Part shown: in pieces, positions 1 through 9,779 of the stretch
How positions within the stretch are numbered: position 1 is the stretch's first letter
Layout of the letters: each line of letters begins with the position of its first letter
DNA from: Plenodomus lindquistii
Taxonomy: Eukaryota; Ascomycota; Dothideomycetes; Pleosporales; Leptosphaeriaceae
Assembly: GCA_025504975.1 (NCBI GenBank)
Contig: JANUWI010000015.1
Span: forward strand, 682,001 to 746,000
DNA: 64,000 nucleotides
Reading direction: 5' to 3'
Position numbers and translations under genes: made by a program
The notes under the pieces: generated by a model
Seen by the model: the letters and a program-made list of their open reading frames with translations, nothing else
Database searches by the model: none
What the model was told of the DNA's origin: nothing

Positions 1-1851
1 ATGGAATGCGTAGGGCTGATGTTGCATGAGTAGTTGATGCGCTGGCGAGACAAGGTTACGAGTGCTTGAAGCAGAATGCAATGATATAGCCGTCATGCAA
101 CGTGTTGATGAGGTGTTGCTTAGGAAGGTTTACTGTGCTCTTGGGCCTGGGTCATATGTACACGGATATAAGTGTGGCCAGTCACCAATCCACCGGGCTC
201 GCTAAATGGGCTTTCTCTCGTTGGCGTGCATCCCTATTCCCAATCGACTTGCTACTACTGCTGTGCAAGGTACAGAAGCCGTCGCGTGCGACCTGTCTCT
301 TACTGATCCACGTTGCACACGCTATGTCAAAGATACCAGATGACCTACCGAGCTATGTATCGGCACCAATCTAGGCCTTTCCAAACACTCCGACTCGTGT
401 TTGCTGCTCCTTATTCCGGAAGCTAGAGAATCTCTATACGTAAGAAGCTACCAATACTCGCGAGTGGGTGAGAACATCACGGACACCCTCGCCATTCGTT
501 TTGATATGATGAAAAAGGTACGTGGTTATCGTATATAGATCTGGACTTGTTCAAGATGTACTGTCGCCATCCTCGAGCACTTCTGATCGGTGGCCTTGCC
601 ATCGGTGTGACTCACGTACTCCCGTAGCGGACCGCTGAGGACGCACCACGCGTTGCGAATCTCTCGCGATCCGCGCAATTCCCGCCACCAGGGTACCTGT
701 CGATGTACATTACTGGGATCAGAGAGATACATGCGATTGTGCGAATATTGAGGTCGTGATATCTTACAGGGTAGCGGGGTTACGGTGCCGTATCAAAGGC
801 ATTGTCTTATGGTTGGACATTATGGCCATGTCGCAGGTAGTCGGGTTGTATGCCATATGAAGAAAGCTGCTTGACCACCGTGTAGTATCGATTTCGGTGG
901 TGTCGCATATAGTTAGACAAGGATGTACTGTGTTTTCTATCGGACTGCACATAACCATGACCATTTATCAAAAACGCGCGAGCAACAGTATCTTCTCCGG
1001 AGGTTTTCGGGTGAAGATACGTGTGCCTGATTGCATGAGGGCACGTCAGTTGAATACGTGTATTGTACTGCATGACCGTCCCGGCAAAGTTCCGGACGCA
1101 GATTGCGGTACGAGCGCATGGGTAGCATTGACACAGCGCATAAGACGCTGGCTCCCAACGACGCATTATGTGATCGTAGTAGTTAGTACTAGTGGTGTAA
1201 ACTCCCTGCACTTGCCAAAGGCGGATCCGCACCAGGTGTTTCTTGTGGATCTGCGCGTACGAAGATGATAAGCCTTGGATTGGGCCAATTCATCGTGTTG
1301 AACAGGACCATGACACGACTGTGTGATGTATGTCGTCGGCAGACTTCTGACAGCATCGCAATAAATGTGCATCCTGTGACATGGAAAATGGAGTGCATGT
1401 ATCTGAATTGTGTCGATGATCGATAGCGGGTACTGTGCTTGAGAGGGTTGGCGCAACGAATATCTGAATGGGGGCGTCACGTTGTAGCTTCGCAGCGTCG
1501 AATCGTCCTGTGCGGTTGCGCTGCGGTCAGTGTACAAACTGTCCAGTCAGCTATAGGTTAACCCAGCTCGACGTCAGTCCATCCACATCACTCTTCAGGA
1601 TGCGACTGCAATGGCCTTGGAAATGCATTTGTGAATTTGGTGGTATGTCTGTCTCAATCGACTGCCATTTATCGTGATACCGTTGGTCCTCGTGAAAAAG
1701 GTGATGAAGGCCTAAGTCGCCGTGAAATGCATGCCTATGCCTTCGAGAGGCAGTTCAGATTCCGAAATCCTGTAACACGTCAGCCAAGACGTTCATTCCA
1801 CTTCCAATCTGCGTTGTATGGGTCATACCTCTACCCCATGTCCCCGAACAT
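1..1851. other. Intergenic stretch, no gene recognised
   Basis: This is normal-composition DNA downstream of the eS21 gene. Only short open frames (up to about 140 codons) occur on both strands, overlapping one another, and none shows a recognisable domain or clean exon structure. I see no repeats or RNA genes here. The lack of coding signal over 1.8 kb suggests non-coding or decayed sequence, or exons too short to recognise by eye. Confidence 0.5.
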
Positions 1852-2274
1852 CTACCGGGACGCGCTCCAGACAGACTTGAGAAAGCCGTCCTTCTGTGTG
1901 AGCCTGTTGAAGCTGTCGTCGCTCTCGCCCATGGCGCGGACGAAGCCGGAGAGGGCGTAGACCTGGTTCTCGCCGGTGTAGCGACCGTTCTCGTCAACCT
2001 TGCCAACGCTAAGCTGGACAGAGGCGTGGTCCTTGGCCTTGATGATGCGTCCGGTGGCCGACTGGGGCGAAGTTAGCATCGCGCATTGACGGGCAGATGT
2101 GTGTTGCGCAGGCACTCACGCATTTGCGGGGGACGTAAACTACGAGACATGTTAGCAGTCATGTTTGGCAAGCCACAAAGTGTTGGTGGGGGTCTGGAGG
2201 TGCGCATCCGCATAGCGACCATACGTGTCGGGAATATGCTTACGGTCGACGAGCTCTCCGCGTTCGTTCTCCAT
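1852..2274 (-). CDS. RPS21: 40S ribosomal protein eS21, three exons
   Basis: This encodes the small-subunit ribosomal protein eS21 (S21e), which in yeast acts in 40S maturation and sits near the platform with uS2/eS1 partners. Exon 1 is 2244-2274 (starts MENERGELVD), exon 2 is only 20 bp, 2120-2139 (LYVPRKC across the junction), and exon 3 is 1852-2061. Introns are 104 bp (donor GTAAGC, acceptor TAG) and 58 bp (donor GTGAGT, acceptor CCCCAG with an upstream CTAAC branch site). The spliced frame is 261 bp, giving 86 residues, the usual length of the family (87 in yeast). Diagnostic family motifs are RIIKAKDHASVQ (22-33), YALSGFVR (52-59) and GESDDSFNRL (62-71). It is intact and ends in TAG. 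The very small middle exon hides the gene from simple ORF searches. I am very sure of the identity, which follows from recognisable conservation along the whole length. Confidence 0.96.
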
Positions 2275-3504
2275 TTTGATCGATGTGTAGATTGACGGCG
2301 GGAAGGTCTTGGGTGTGGCTGCGTGTGGGAAGTCGATGTCGTCGGCGCACGTCGAAATTCGAGGTGCGGTAAGCGAGGGTCCCACTAGCGCTGCCTTTCT
2401 TGGCCTAGCGCGCGCACCTCGCAAGTGCTACTACCTGAAAGATGCTTCTGCTTTACCACGAGAAGTCAGGGATCAACAATTCGTCAAGCAGTAGAGTAGA
2501 GCATCATATGCCTTGCAAGTTGACTGCACTACAACCATCAGGGCGGTTCGGTGGTGTGCAGAAAAAGGGCAGTGAGAGCAGTTTTTTCAAGTCTTGCTCG
2601 TCAAACATCGTCAGGATCGTACATTCTGAGCGGATCGCATATCAAGTCGCACACCACTCTTTCGGCATACTCAAAAGCTTGTCTGCTCTGGCTCACCGTT
2701 GCAACGACATAGGCTCTTCGCAAGCTCCAATGAACAACAACATACTCTCAAAATAGCCTAAATTTCACAGTGTACGCACTACGGGGTACGAAGATCTGAC
2801 TGTCGGAGTCTCGTCTATATTCGTCAGTCTCCCTGCTAAATTGAACGTCTTTACAGTAGATGATCAGCCTTCATGAGGCGGATGCTTCAAAAGATATGTG
2901 CTTCTTCGTACCCCCATCTAACCAAGGCTATGTTGCCACGGCTATCTTACGGCTATCCCACTTGCTAATTCATCATTGTTGATTGTATTGCTCTAGCTCT
3001 GTGCTTATGCAATCTCCGGATCCAAACAATCTCGATGAGAACCTAGCTCAACGCCGCAAAGAGATCAGGGCCATGGCAGCATGCCACTGGCGCTGGTCCG
3101 CTCCCAGCTTTAATGCCTTGATCAAGTCTCCATGTTTACTAGCCGAACGAGTTATAAGTGTGCTAGGCTCAAACTGATATGCAGACATCAAACGCCGTAC
3201 AACCTTTGCAACTGCGGCTGGCAGGAATTTGTAATGTGAGCGTTAGTGCTCCTTTGTGTAGGGAACACAATGTCTGCAAGTTCTTAAGCATCATCCATGT
3301 CACTATGTGATCCAGTTCTACAAGATCGAACTTCTTGGATGAGTTGTTGAACTACATCTCAATCATGCGGCACCGCAGACATAAAGAATAAAAATGATAA
3401 ACAATTTGTTCTGCATAGTCAGAAGATTAGTCTATTACAATGTATTTAACCATAGCTTCGTGTTCTGCGAAAGAAGTTGGTGCTGTGGTGGTGTTTCCCT
3501 TTTG

Positions 3505-3545
3505 ACACCACTACGTCCACCACTACCACAACCACCACCACCACC
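3505..3545. repeat. Imperfect CCA trinucleotide microsatellite
   Basis: The tract consists of about a dozen CCA/CCG/ACC-like units interrupted by single-base changes (CCACTACGTCCACCACTACC and onward). It lies just downstream of the tRNA-Gly gene, beyond its T-run. It has no coding role that I can see. Confidence 0.8.
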
Positions 3546-3561
3546 GTGATCCTGATACCGC

Positions 3562-3566
3562 AAAAA
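3562..3566 (-). terminator. RNA polymerase III T-run terminator of tRNA-Gly
   Basis: Five T residues on the minus strand, 8 bases past the tRNA 3' end (the + strand reads AAAAA), match the simple oligo-T terminator of RNA polymerase III. Confidence 0.75.
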
Positions 3567-3573
3567 CAATATT

Positions 3574-3677
3574 GCATCGGCCGGGAATCGAACCCGGGGC
3601 TAGCCGAGACTGCGACATACAGCTCTCATGGAATGGACGTATGGCAACGGCTAATTTTACCACTAAACCACCGATGC
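3574..3677 (-). tRNA. tRNA-Gly(GCC) with a 34 nt intron
   Basis: Read on the minus strand, the gene begins GCATCGG and ends CCGATGC, a perfect 7 bp acceptor stem. It has a D arm with AGTGGTA, a perfect anticodon stem AGCCG/CGGCT, anticodon GCC preceded by TT and followed by A, and a T arm CCGGG-TTCGATT-CCCGG. A 34 nt intron (3608-3641) follows position 37, the canonical site for nuclear tRNA introns. Without it the tRNA is 70 nt, normal for glycine tRNA. Internal A and B boxes are intact, and a T-run terminator follows at 3562-3566. The gene sits alone between the eS21 gene and the left F-box gene and appears functional. Confidence 0.95.
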
Positions 3678-4173
3678 GAATGAATCGTTCGATGAGATTA
3701 GCACGAGACATTTGAAACCCCATGGTAGAACATTATTCGCAAAAAAAATTATAATTCAAGTGGTAGCTCCGCGTACAACTCCCGTCAGCCCTTGTGCAGA
3801 GACTTCATTAGAATGTTCTACTAATTCTATATATAGAATAGTGGGGCACACTACAATCATACTATTTTACTGCTGTTATAGCGACAATATTGACAGAGTC
3901 TTTGAAGGCTGGATCTTCTCTTGAAGCGTACTCTCTTTTGGACCACCATGTTAGAACTATCAAAGAAATCTATTCCACGGTCCTTCTGAAGCCTGATCCA
4001 GGCCTCTGAGATGTCTCGGGACAGTACAAGTGAAAAGCACACTTCGGAAAATAGACCAATTAGGGGGCTGATCGCGGGTTTTATGTGGGTCCTCTATCAG
4101 GGCTTCTTCAGAACAAGCTTTCGCTCTTCACTCACAAACTCCTACTCCTTCACGTACTTTTTATTGTATCTTG

Positions 4174-4265
4174 TAACCTTTACCTCTACCTCTAACCCTA
4201 ACCTCTCCAACTCCAACTCTAACTCTAACTAACACTTTTACTCTAACAACCCCTAAGACTAACCC
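4174..4265. repeat. Degenerate telomere-like CCCTAA tract
   Basis: The + strand shows a run of C/T/A-rich units such as CTAACCCTAACC, CTCTAACTCTAACT and ACTAACCCTAG. These resemble the CCCTAA complement of the fungal telomere unit TTAGGG, diluted with CTAACT and CTACCT variants. It may be an interstitial telomeric relic or just a degenerate hexamer-like microsatellite. It does not lie at a window end. Confidence 0.5.
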
Positions 4266-4527
4266 TAGTCTTTGTACTAGTTGCGGTGTTATGGTGTTGT
4301 GGTGTTGGTGTTGGGCAGGCCTAATTGGCCCATTCCGAAGTGTACTTTTCAATCATACTGTCCCGAGATATCTCGTCAGGCCTCTATCCCCCTGAGCTCA
4401 AGTCGGCCATGCTTGCACATTATGATCGATCTGAAATCTGAAGGACTCTACTGCATTTGCGTATGTAAAAGACCATATCTACAGTACTGTATGCGTTGGA
4501 AACAAAATCTTTCTTGCCATCGGCCAG

Positions 4528-5242
4528 ATGTCATTCGATCACACCAAGCGCACCCTGCGCGCGTGTCTTCAACTTTGCGACCTCACTCGGAGTGAGGTCC
4601 TTGAAGCCATGTGGAGCCCAACAATGTGGAAGTACCCACATATCAATATGGATTTCGTGCGAATACTGCTCAAACCAAAGCTGTTGTGGAACTCGTGTAC
4701 GCAAGAAGCTGTCGTTCGGGGGGAGATACAATGTCTTCTACTAGGTGAAAAAGTATAGCGTTGGACACAGCGAATGCAATGCCATCGACGAGACTGAAGG
4801 TTGCGGTCCGTCTTCCTGGGTTCGAAGTGAGGATTGTGAAATGCGGGTCTTTGGAGGTGTTGCAAGGTCATTCAGGCTTGTTGTTTCGTATGGAATTCAG
4901 AAGTGTGAAAGCAGCAGTTAAACCTGGTACACGTTGCCTGACGATTGGCCTCGACGAGCTGCTCTATGTGATATCCACGTGCGCGTGTTATGTCTGACTA
5001 GCCTTGGCAGTAAGACTTGGGGATGCATCGTACGCTCGAATTTGTGCCGCGAGAACTTGCTTGTCGACCCTCTCCTCAACAGCTCTCACCATCTTTTCAA
5101 TTTGTTTTCGAAGACTCCCGCCAACGACTGATTGCCTCGCATGTGTGACAGCTAAGTCATGTTCAGTAGGTCCCAGATATGGCGCAGGAAGGACATGTAA
5201 CGGGGTCTCGCTAGGGGCTGGCTTTTCTTGAAGATCTGCCAT
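4528..5242 (-). other. Unassigned coding-like stretch, perhaps decayed or intron-split
   Basis: Several minus-strand frames read like protein but do not join simply. One is an 84-codon frame at 4988-5242 starting MADLQEKPAPSETP, with a charged helical-looking segment (RKQIEKMVRAVEERVDKQV). Another at 4531-4731 ends with GFKDLTPSEVAKLKTRAQGA. A third frame near 4680-4850 reads ATFSLVDGIAFAVSNAILFH. Switching between them needs frame changes, so this could be one gene with introns, a frameshifted pseudogene, or chance. I recognise no family and find no convincing splice sites connecting the pieces. Confidence 0.22.
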
Positions 5243-6459
5243 GATTTCGAGATAAAAGATTGCACAAAGATGTTGTTGCGATATTGTGAAACGAGATGAA
5301 CGAGCGATACTTGAAGTCTTCGCAGCAACTTATCTAGAAGGAGGCCTCGCCTCGAGAAGGTACCAGACGTATGCCAACAGTCACAACGATCAACCTGACT
5401 ACGCGGACAATGCAAAAATCGGCGGTATCATTGTCTTGTCGTAGTTCAGGTGGCTGAGACCTGTCTGAAGGCAAGATGACGACCAATCGGATCCGTGGGT
5501 TTCGCGGGTCCGGACTTCCAACGGACAAAATAGCGCTATTAGCCATCATGTTAGATGGCAAGTCGCTTGGCTTTCACATCCGAAGCTACAACTGGACTAT
5601 ACGCGCGGACAAAGCGTCACCCTCTCTCTTTCATTATGACGGATCGGCTGTGACGACATGTTTGTAGTCCGCCAGAGACCACTAACTCCCCATATCTGCA
5701 ACGAAAAGCGGACGGGCCAACCCCTTGGTCTACGTGACCTATGTTCATCTTGATCTCGGGTTTTGACATTGTCATATACCGAGCTATACGAAGGAGTTCG
5801 CTTTTATTGTGTCACTATCTCACTTCATAAGCACAATGCGCCAGCATATACAGTAATAAAAAGGTAACACAAAGATGGAAAGTTACAACATTATATTCTC
5901 TACTACTCCTTGAGAATTTAAGTAACATTTTATTGCTTTTAGTAGCATTTTACTGTGTTGGCGTGGCTGCGGTGAACAGTGTAAGTAACTTTAGTGACTC
6001 GGTAAATACGAGCTCCTTCGTATTGCATCTCATGAAGAGGACAATTGACGCTCTTGGCCCGAATTGAACAGACCCGACGGATCCTACGTAGGGCGGCGCG
6101 GATCTGTACCTGCAGTATACCGCGGCCAGCTTTTCGAAAGATCCTGGCTGTCATAATTATTCAGCGGCCTGCTTCCTTTAAGTTACTGTGTCTCAATCCC
6201 GTCATTATCGTTTATTGACGCGAAGAAAATTTCCATTGAAACGAGCCTCTGGCGTGCGTGCTTTTTCACTATCCTTGACGGCACTTCAACAAATCGTGTC
6301 GGTAGAAAAACAACCAGCGTTGCCTTGATAATGTTCTGGAATCGGGATGTTTGTCTAAGGACGCTCGGGATCTGTGCTAGATATCTGTGATGTGTTTTGT
6401 CAGCACCTTGCTCCCCTGTTTTTGTGATTCTGATACGTCATCACGTTGGTACCAAGTGC

Positions 6460-7428
6460 TTACTGCGCTTCTTCTGAGTACATCAAGTTCTCTCTACCAA
6501 ACGACAATCGAACAATCGATATATGGTGGCGGAGATACAAAGTGCGTAATGTCACCGGAAGGCATACTGGGCCGATTAGCAGGCTTCTAGGACTATCGGA
6601 TCCAGGTCGAAGTAAGCACTCTGTCTCTGCAGTCATGTGCTCAAGCTGTGACTGTTTCAGATGACTTCGAAAATCGAAGTGGTTGCTGATCTCGACGTAT
6701 CCGTAATGATCCGCCCCATGCTGTTCATCATTATAGCGATAGGTGAAACTGCGTAGAGTTGTTTGAAATGCTCTACGGAATGCATGGACCAAACAGCGAA
6801 ATACAGGTACATTCAGAACGCAACTGGAATCACCCCCATCCGAGCTGTGCAAGGCGAGGTCTTGCACGTTTGTGAAGGCCCGGGCAAACACCTCAATGTC
6901 GTCGCACGTCTCCCATGGGTCTGCAGGGTCGGCTAGAGAGATATCCAATGTTGTAATAGTGTTGTTCACAGCGTCCATAACGCCATGAGAGTTGGTCTCG
7001 GTACATTGGAACTGGACACCCGAGAGACACAATGTTGTGATGGTAGGAAGTTTCAGAAAGGGCGTGAGATCCAATAGCTGGACACGATCCAGACAGAGCC
7101 CCAAGGTTCGAAGATTGGGCAAATGAGACAACCACCTAATTAGTGGGCCCGCAACGATTGGACAGTCGACTACGACAGCTTTAATGTGGTAGCGTAGCTG
7201 TGGCCGAGCATCCAGGAGCTTGACGATGTCCTCACCAGTGTCCGATAGATCGACGCCACTGTTAAAGTGAATCGAGCGATACAGATGAGGCTCGCTGATG
7301 CGATGCAGTTGTCGCGATACTCTTGAGAGGTTCAGTATATCGGTGTAATCGCGGGAGCGTTTGCTGATCTGGGCTGCTGGAACATAAGAGACAATCTGAT
7401 CCAGCAGCTCCTCGGAAAGGCTATTCAT
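6460..7428 (-). CDS. F-box protein (divergent fungal type)
   Basis: This is a single-exon gene of 322 codons. The N-terminus carries an F-box-like segment: MNSLSEELLDQIVSYV (1-16), a spacer, then LNLSRVSRQLHRISEPHLYR (about 32-51), the usual leucine- and arginine-rich pattern of fungal F-box proteins that dock to Skp1 in SCF ubiquitin ligases. The remainder has leucine-rich stretches (HLPNLRTLGLCLDRVQLLDL, LPTITTLCLSGVQF) that would form a divergent LRR-like substrate-binding region. No transmembrane segment is seen. The 5' end faces the RIP-mutated block, whose edge lies about 170-270 bp upstream, so the promoter is squeezed against heterochromatin-like DNA. The coding frame shows no RIP stops. 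It resembles the F-box start of the gene on the far side of the block. The target protein is unknown. Confidence 0.8.
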   Translation of the reverse strand: MNSLSEELLDQIVSYVPAAQISKRSRDYTDILNLSRVSRQLHRISEPHLYRSIHFNSGVDLSDTGEDIVKLLDARPQLRYHIKAVVVDCPIVAGPLIRWLSHLPNLRTLGLCLDRVQLLDLTPFLKLPTITTLCLSGVQFQCTETNSHGVMDAVNNTITTLDISLADPADPWETCDDIEVFARAFTNVQDLALHSSDGGDSSCVLNVPVFRCLVHAFRRAFQTTLRSFTYRYNDEQHGADHYGYVEISNHFDFRSHLKQSQLEHMTAETECLLRPGSDSPRSLLIGPVCLPVTLRTLYLRHHISIVRLSFGRENLMYSEEAQ

Positions 7429-7599
7429 ACGCGTCCGAGGGCTCCAACGTCTGCGTGGGCTTCAGCGAGGGTTTGCGATGGTGCTTGTAGGTTGTTTTGA
7501 ATGACCCTTACCGGGCTGTTCTCAAAAGTCGTCATGTTTTCCTTCCGTGCCGCTCAACGTCGCGTACCGCACAGCATCGCGTACCACGGAATTTAATTC

Positions 7600-9370
7600 A
7601 CTATGAGTCTAACTAATTAATAACGTAATAACGTACTCCACAAGCGAGTGGCTGGGCTCTGCCAAGACCACACCAAAACGTACTCTTGCAACAGTACTGC
7701 ATAACTAATAATAACAGTACGTAGAAATTGTAGTAAGCTAATCTATTTAGAAATATGTTCTACTTCTTACTTGTATATACGCGCGTTATGCCTACCTTTA
7801 CTACAGCGTCTATAGCGCTATTGCGTAGGTTTACCTCTTTTAGCGCGCACTTTTTTTAACGCCTTTTTTCTATTACTACGCGCTATAAACTTTTTTAAAG
7901 TTATTAAATATAAGCCTTTTTTAACTATAAAAGTATTTTTTTTCTATACTTACTTTTTTTTATATAATTTACATTATATAGCAGCTTTATTTATTATTTA
8001 AAATTTAATAATTTTATTATATATTAATACTATTTAATATACTATTAACGCTATGCTTTTACTAAACTTTTTAAATATATTAATTATAGTAGTTAGTAAA
8101 CTATCTATATACTTTTAAATTTTTTTTTTAAAAAGCTTTAATTATAATCTAAATTATAGAGTATTATTTAAAGTCTAGAAGTACTAGAGTTTATTATTAA
8201 TAGTAGAAAGTAATAGTGTATATAGTTTAATATTAAAGCTAGATATTATAGCCTCTAGATTAAAAAAAACTAAGTCTATATTTTAAAAGCCTTTTTAAAT
8301 ATTATTTTAAATAATAGTAGTATTAAAAGTAGTAATAAAGTATAGTAAAAACTTAATTTTAGTAATATAGTTAATCTAGTTATATATTAGATTTTTAGCT
8401 TAGTAGCTATATAACTTTTTTAAAAATATAAAATAACTAATATTAAATAGCTATAAAAAGTATAATAAATAAAAAAATATATAAAAAATTATAATTTTAT
8501 ATTTTTTATAGTACTAGTAGAAGTTAAATAAGTTATAGCTTTTATAACTATTAACTATAAATAGATATACTATACTAATAGTATATTTTTTTATATACTT
8601 ATTAAAGTACTTTACTTAGTTTAAACTAAGTCTATTATCTATCTAGCTATTTTTAGAGACTATAAAAGCCTAGTTTTAAAGTAGGCTAGGCTTTTTATAC
8701 TAGGTAGAAAAGTAGTACTTACTAGTAAAAAAAAAAAAAAATAGCCTACTTTATTATATTAATACTCTAGATTACTATAGTTTACTTCTAGTTACTTTAC
8801 TATATAGATTTTAGACACCTTTAATAGTTAGTATCTATAATAACTACTTTAGTTAATATAACGCCTATTATAAAGCTTATTTTATTAAAGTTATAGATAT
8901 TTTTATTCTAGATACTATATTTAGCTTTAGTATTCTCTATAAACTAGAACTAGTTACTAATAACTACTAGATTTTTATAAAAAGCTTTTTTATAATTATA
9001 CTTATAATTAAACTTTACTTTAAATTTAAAGTAACATTTAATAAAATTTATAGCCTAGTTTTTACTAATAAAGTTATAGTACTAGGCTTTAAATAAAAAA
9101 TCTACTATATTTTTAATTATAGTAAACTAGAGTAATAATTCTTTTATAGTAAAGTTAAATATATACTTAATAATTACTTTTTTTTTAGTTTTAAGTAAAT
9201 TTATTAAATTAGATTTATAATTATATTATAGAGTAGTACTAGCGCGTTATTATTATAGAATTCTTTTTATAACTTTATAGACTATAGTAGCTTTTAAAAT
9301 AGTAAATATTATATTTTATTAGATAGCCTATAATATAAGCTATATTTATAATTTAATTAAATTTCTTTTT
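7600..9370. other. RIP-mutated sequence of unassigned origin
   Basis: AT-rich sequence lies between the left edge of the block and the Gypsy-1 target-site duplication. From about 8,875 to 9,220 the plus strand holds a protein-like frame (for example FIKVIDIFILDTIFSFSILY) whose stops are nearly all TAG or TAA, as RIP makes from CAG, CAA or TGG. This suggests a decayed transposon gene, but I cannot name the family. A small hairpin with arms like AAAGCCTA/TAGGCTTT lies near 8,665-8,695. Confidence 0.5.
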
Positions 9371-9375
9371 ATATT
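9371..9375. repeat. Target-site duplication of Gypsy-1, left copy (ATATT)
   Basis: ATATT directly precedes the 5' LTR, which starts TGTAATAAAGC, and recurs directly after the 3' LTR at 23563-23567. A five-base duplication is normal for gypsy integrases. Confidence 0.85.
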
Positions 9376-9528
9376 TGTAATAAAGCTATATTCTATTATA
9401 ATAATAACCTTTAGCTATAGAAGTTTTTTTATAAACTACCTCTATCTTCCCCTATATAAGCTTATTAAAAATAGAAGACTATACTAATCTCTACCTAAAC
9501 TACCTCTATACTATACCTAGTCTAGATT
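9376..9528 (+). repeat. Gypsy-1 5' LTR, first part
   Basis: The first 153 bp of the 5' LTR aligns with the start of the 3' LTR at 23146. It stops at AGATT, the target duplicated by the Copia-1 insertion, and continues at 16214. The two parts sum to 417 bp, exactly the 3' LTR length. Confidence 0.92.
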
Positions 9529-9710
9529 TATTGCACGTATATAGTACTTAGCTAACGCTGTATCTACCTAATTTTAGAATCTTCTATAAAGCTCCCCTGC
9601 TTCTACCTACGTAATTCTATATAGTAAAGGTATATATAGTACAATCTCTTCCTAGCTAGCAATATAATAATCTATCTTCTAATTATTTCTAAGCACCTAT
9701 TTCTACAATA
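9529..9710 (+). repeat. Copia-1 5' LTR (182 bp)
   Basis: It starts TATTGCACG (originally TG at the first two bases) and ends CTACAATA (originally CAACA). It aligns without gaps to the 3' LTR at 16027-16208; I count about nine differences by eye, all C/T or G/A. Confidence 0.93.
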
Positions 9711-9723
9711 GTTATAAGCCTAG
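9711..9723 (+). promoter_or_regulatory. Copia-1 primer binding site, half-tRNA initiator-Met type
   Basis: GTTATAAGCCTAG lies directly after the 5' LTR. With two RIP changes reversed (TA to TG, CTA to CCA) it would read GTTATGAGCCCAG, complementary to the anticodon stem-loop of initiator tRNA-Met (GGGCTCATAAC). Copia, Ty5 and Tca2 elements prime from such a half tRNA. The same 13 bases follow the Copia-2 5' LTR. The tRNA match is from recalled sequence, not from a search. Confidence 0.65.
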
Positions 9724-9779
9724 AAGCGCTTTTTTATTCTTAATTTATTCTTCTATTTTTTAATAAAAGCGCTTTAAAA

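Larger units (their letters stand above)
2275..3573. other. Intergenic: eS21 upstream region, no gene seen
   Basis: This interval holds the presumed promoter and 5' leader of the eS21 gene and then about 1.2 kb with only short, unrecognised open frames. An 8 bp inverted pair (CGAGGTGC near 2359 and GCACCTCG near 2415) flanks part of the presumed promoter; its meaning is unknown. A CCA-rich microsatellite lies near the right end. No convincing exon was found. Confidence 0.45.
3678..6459. other. Long gene-poor interval
   Basis: About 2.8 kb lies between the tRNA and the left F-box gene. It contains a degenerate telomere-like tract (about 4174-4265) and an unassigned coding-like stretch (about 4528-5242), both listed separately. 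The part from about 5,800 to 6,400 is moderately AT-rich and shows no recognisable gene. Other open frames here are short and overlap on both strands. Confidence 0.5.

Noticed and set aside
807..1268. Overlapping open frames of 120-140 codons on both strands
   Set aside because: They overlap each other on opposite strands, lack conserved motifs and have no splice support; most likely chance frames.
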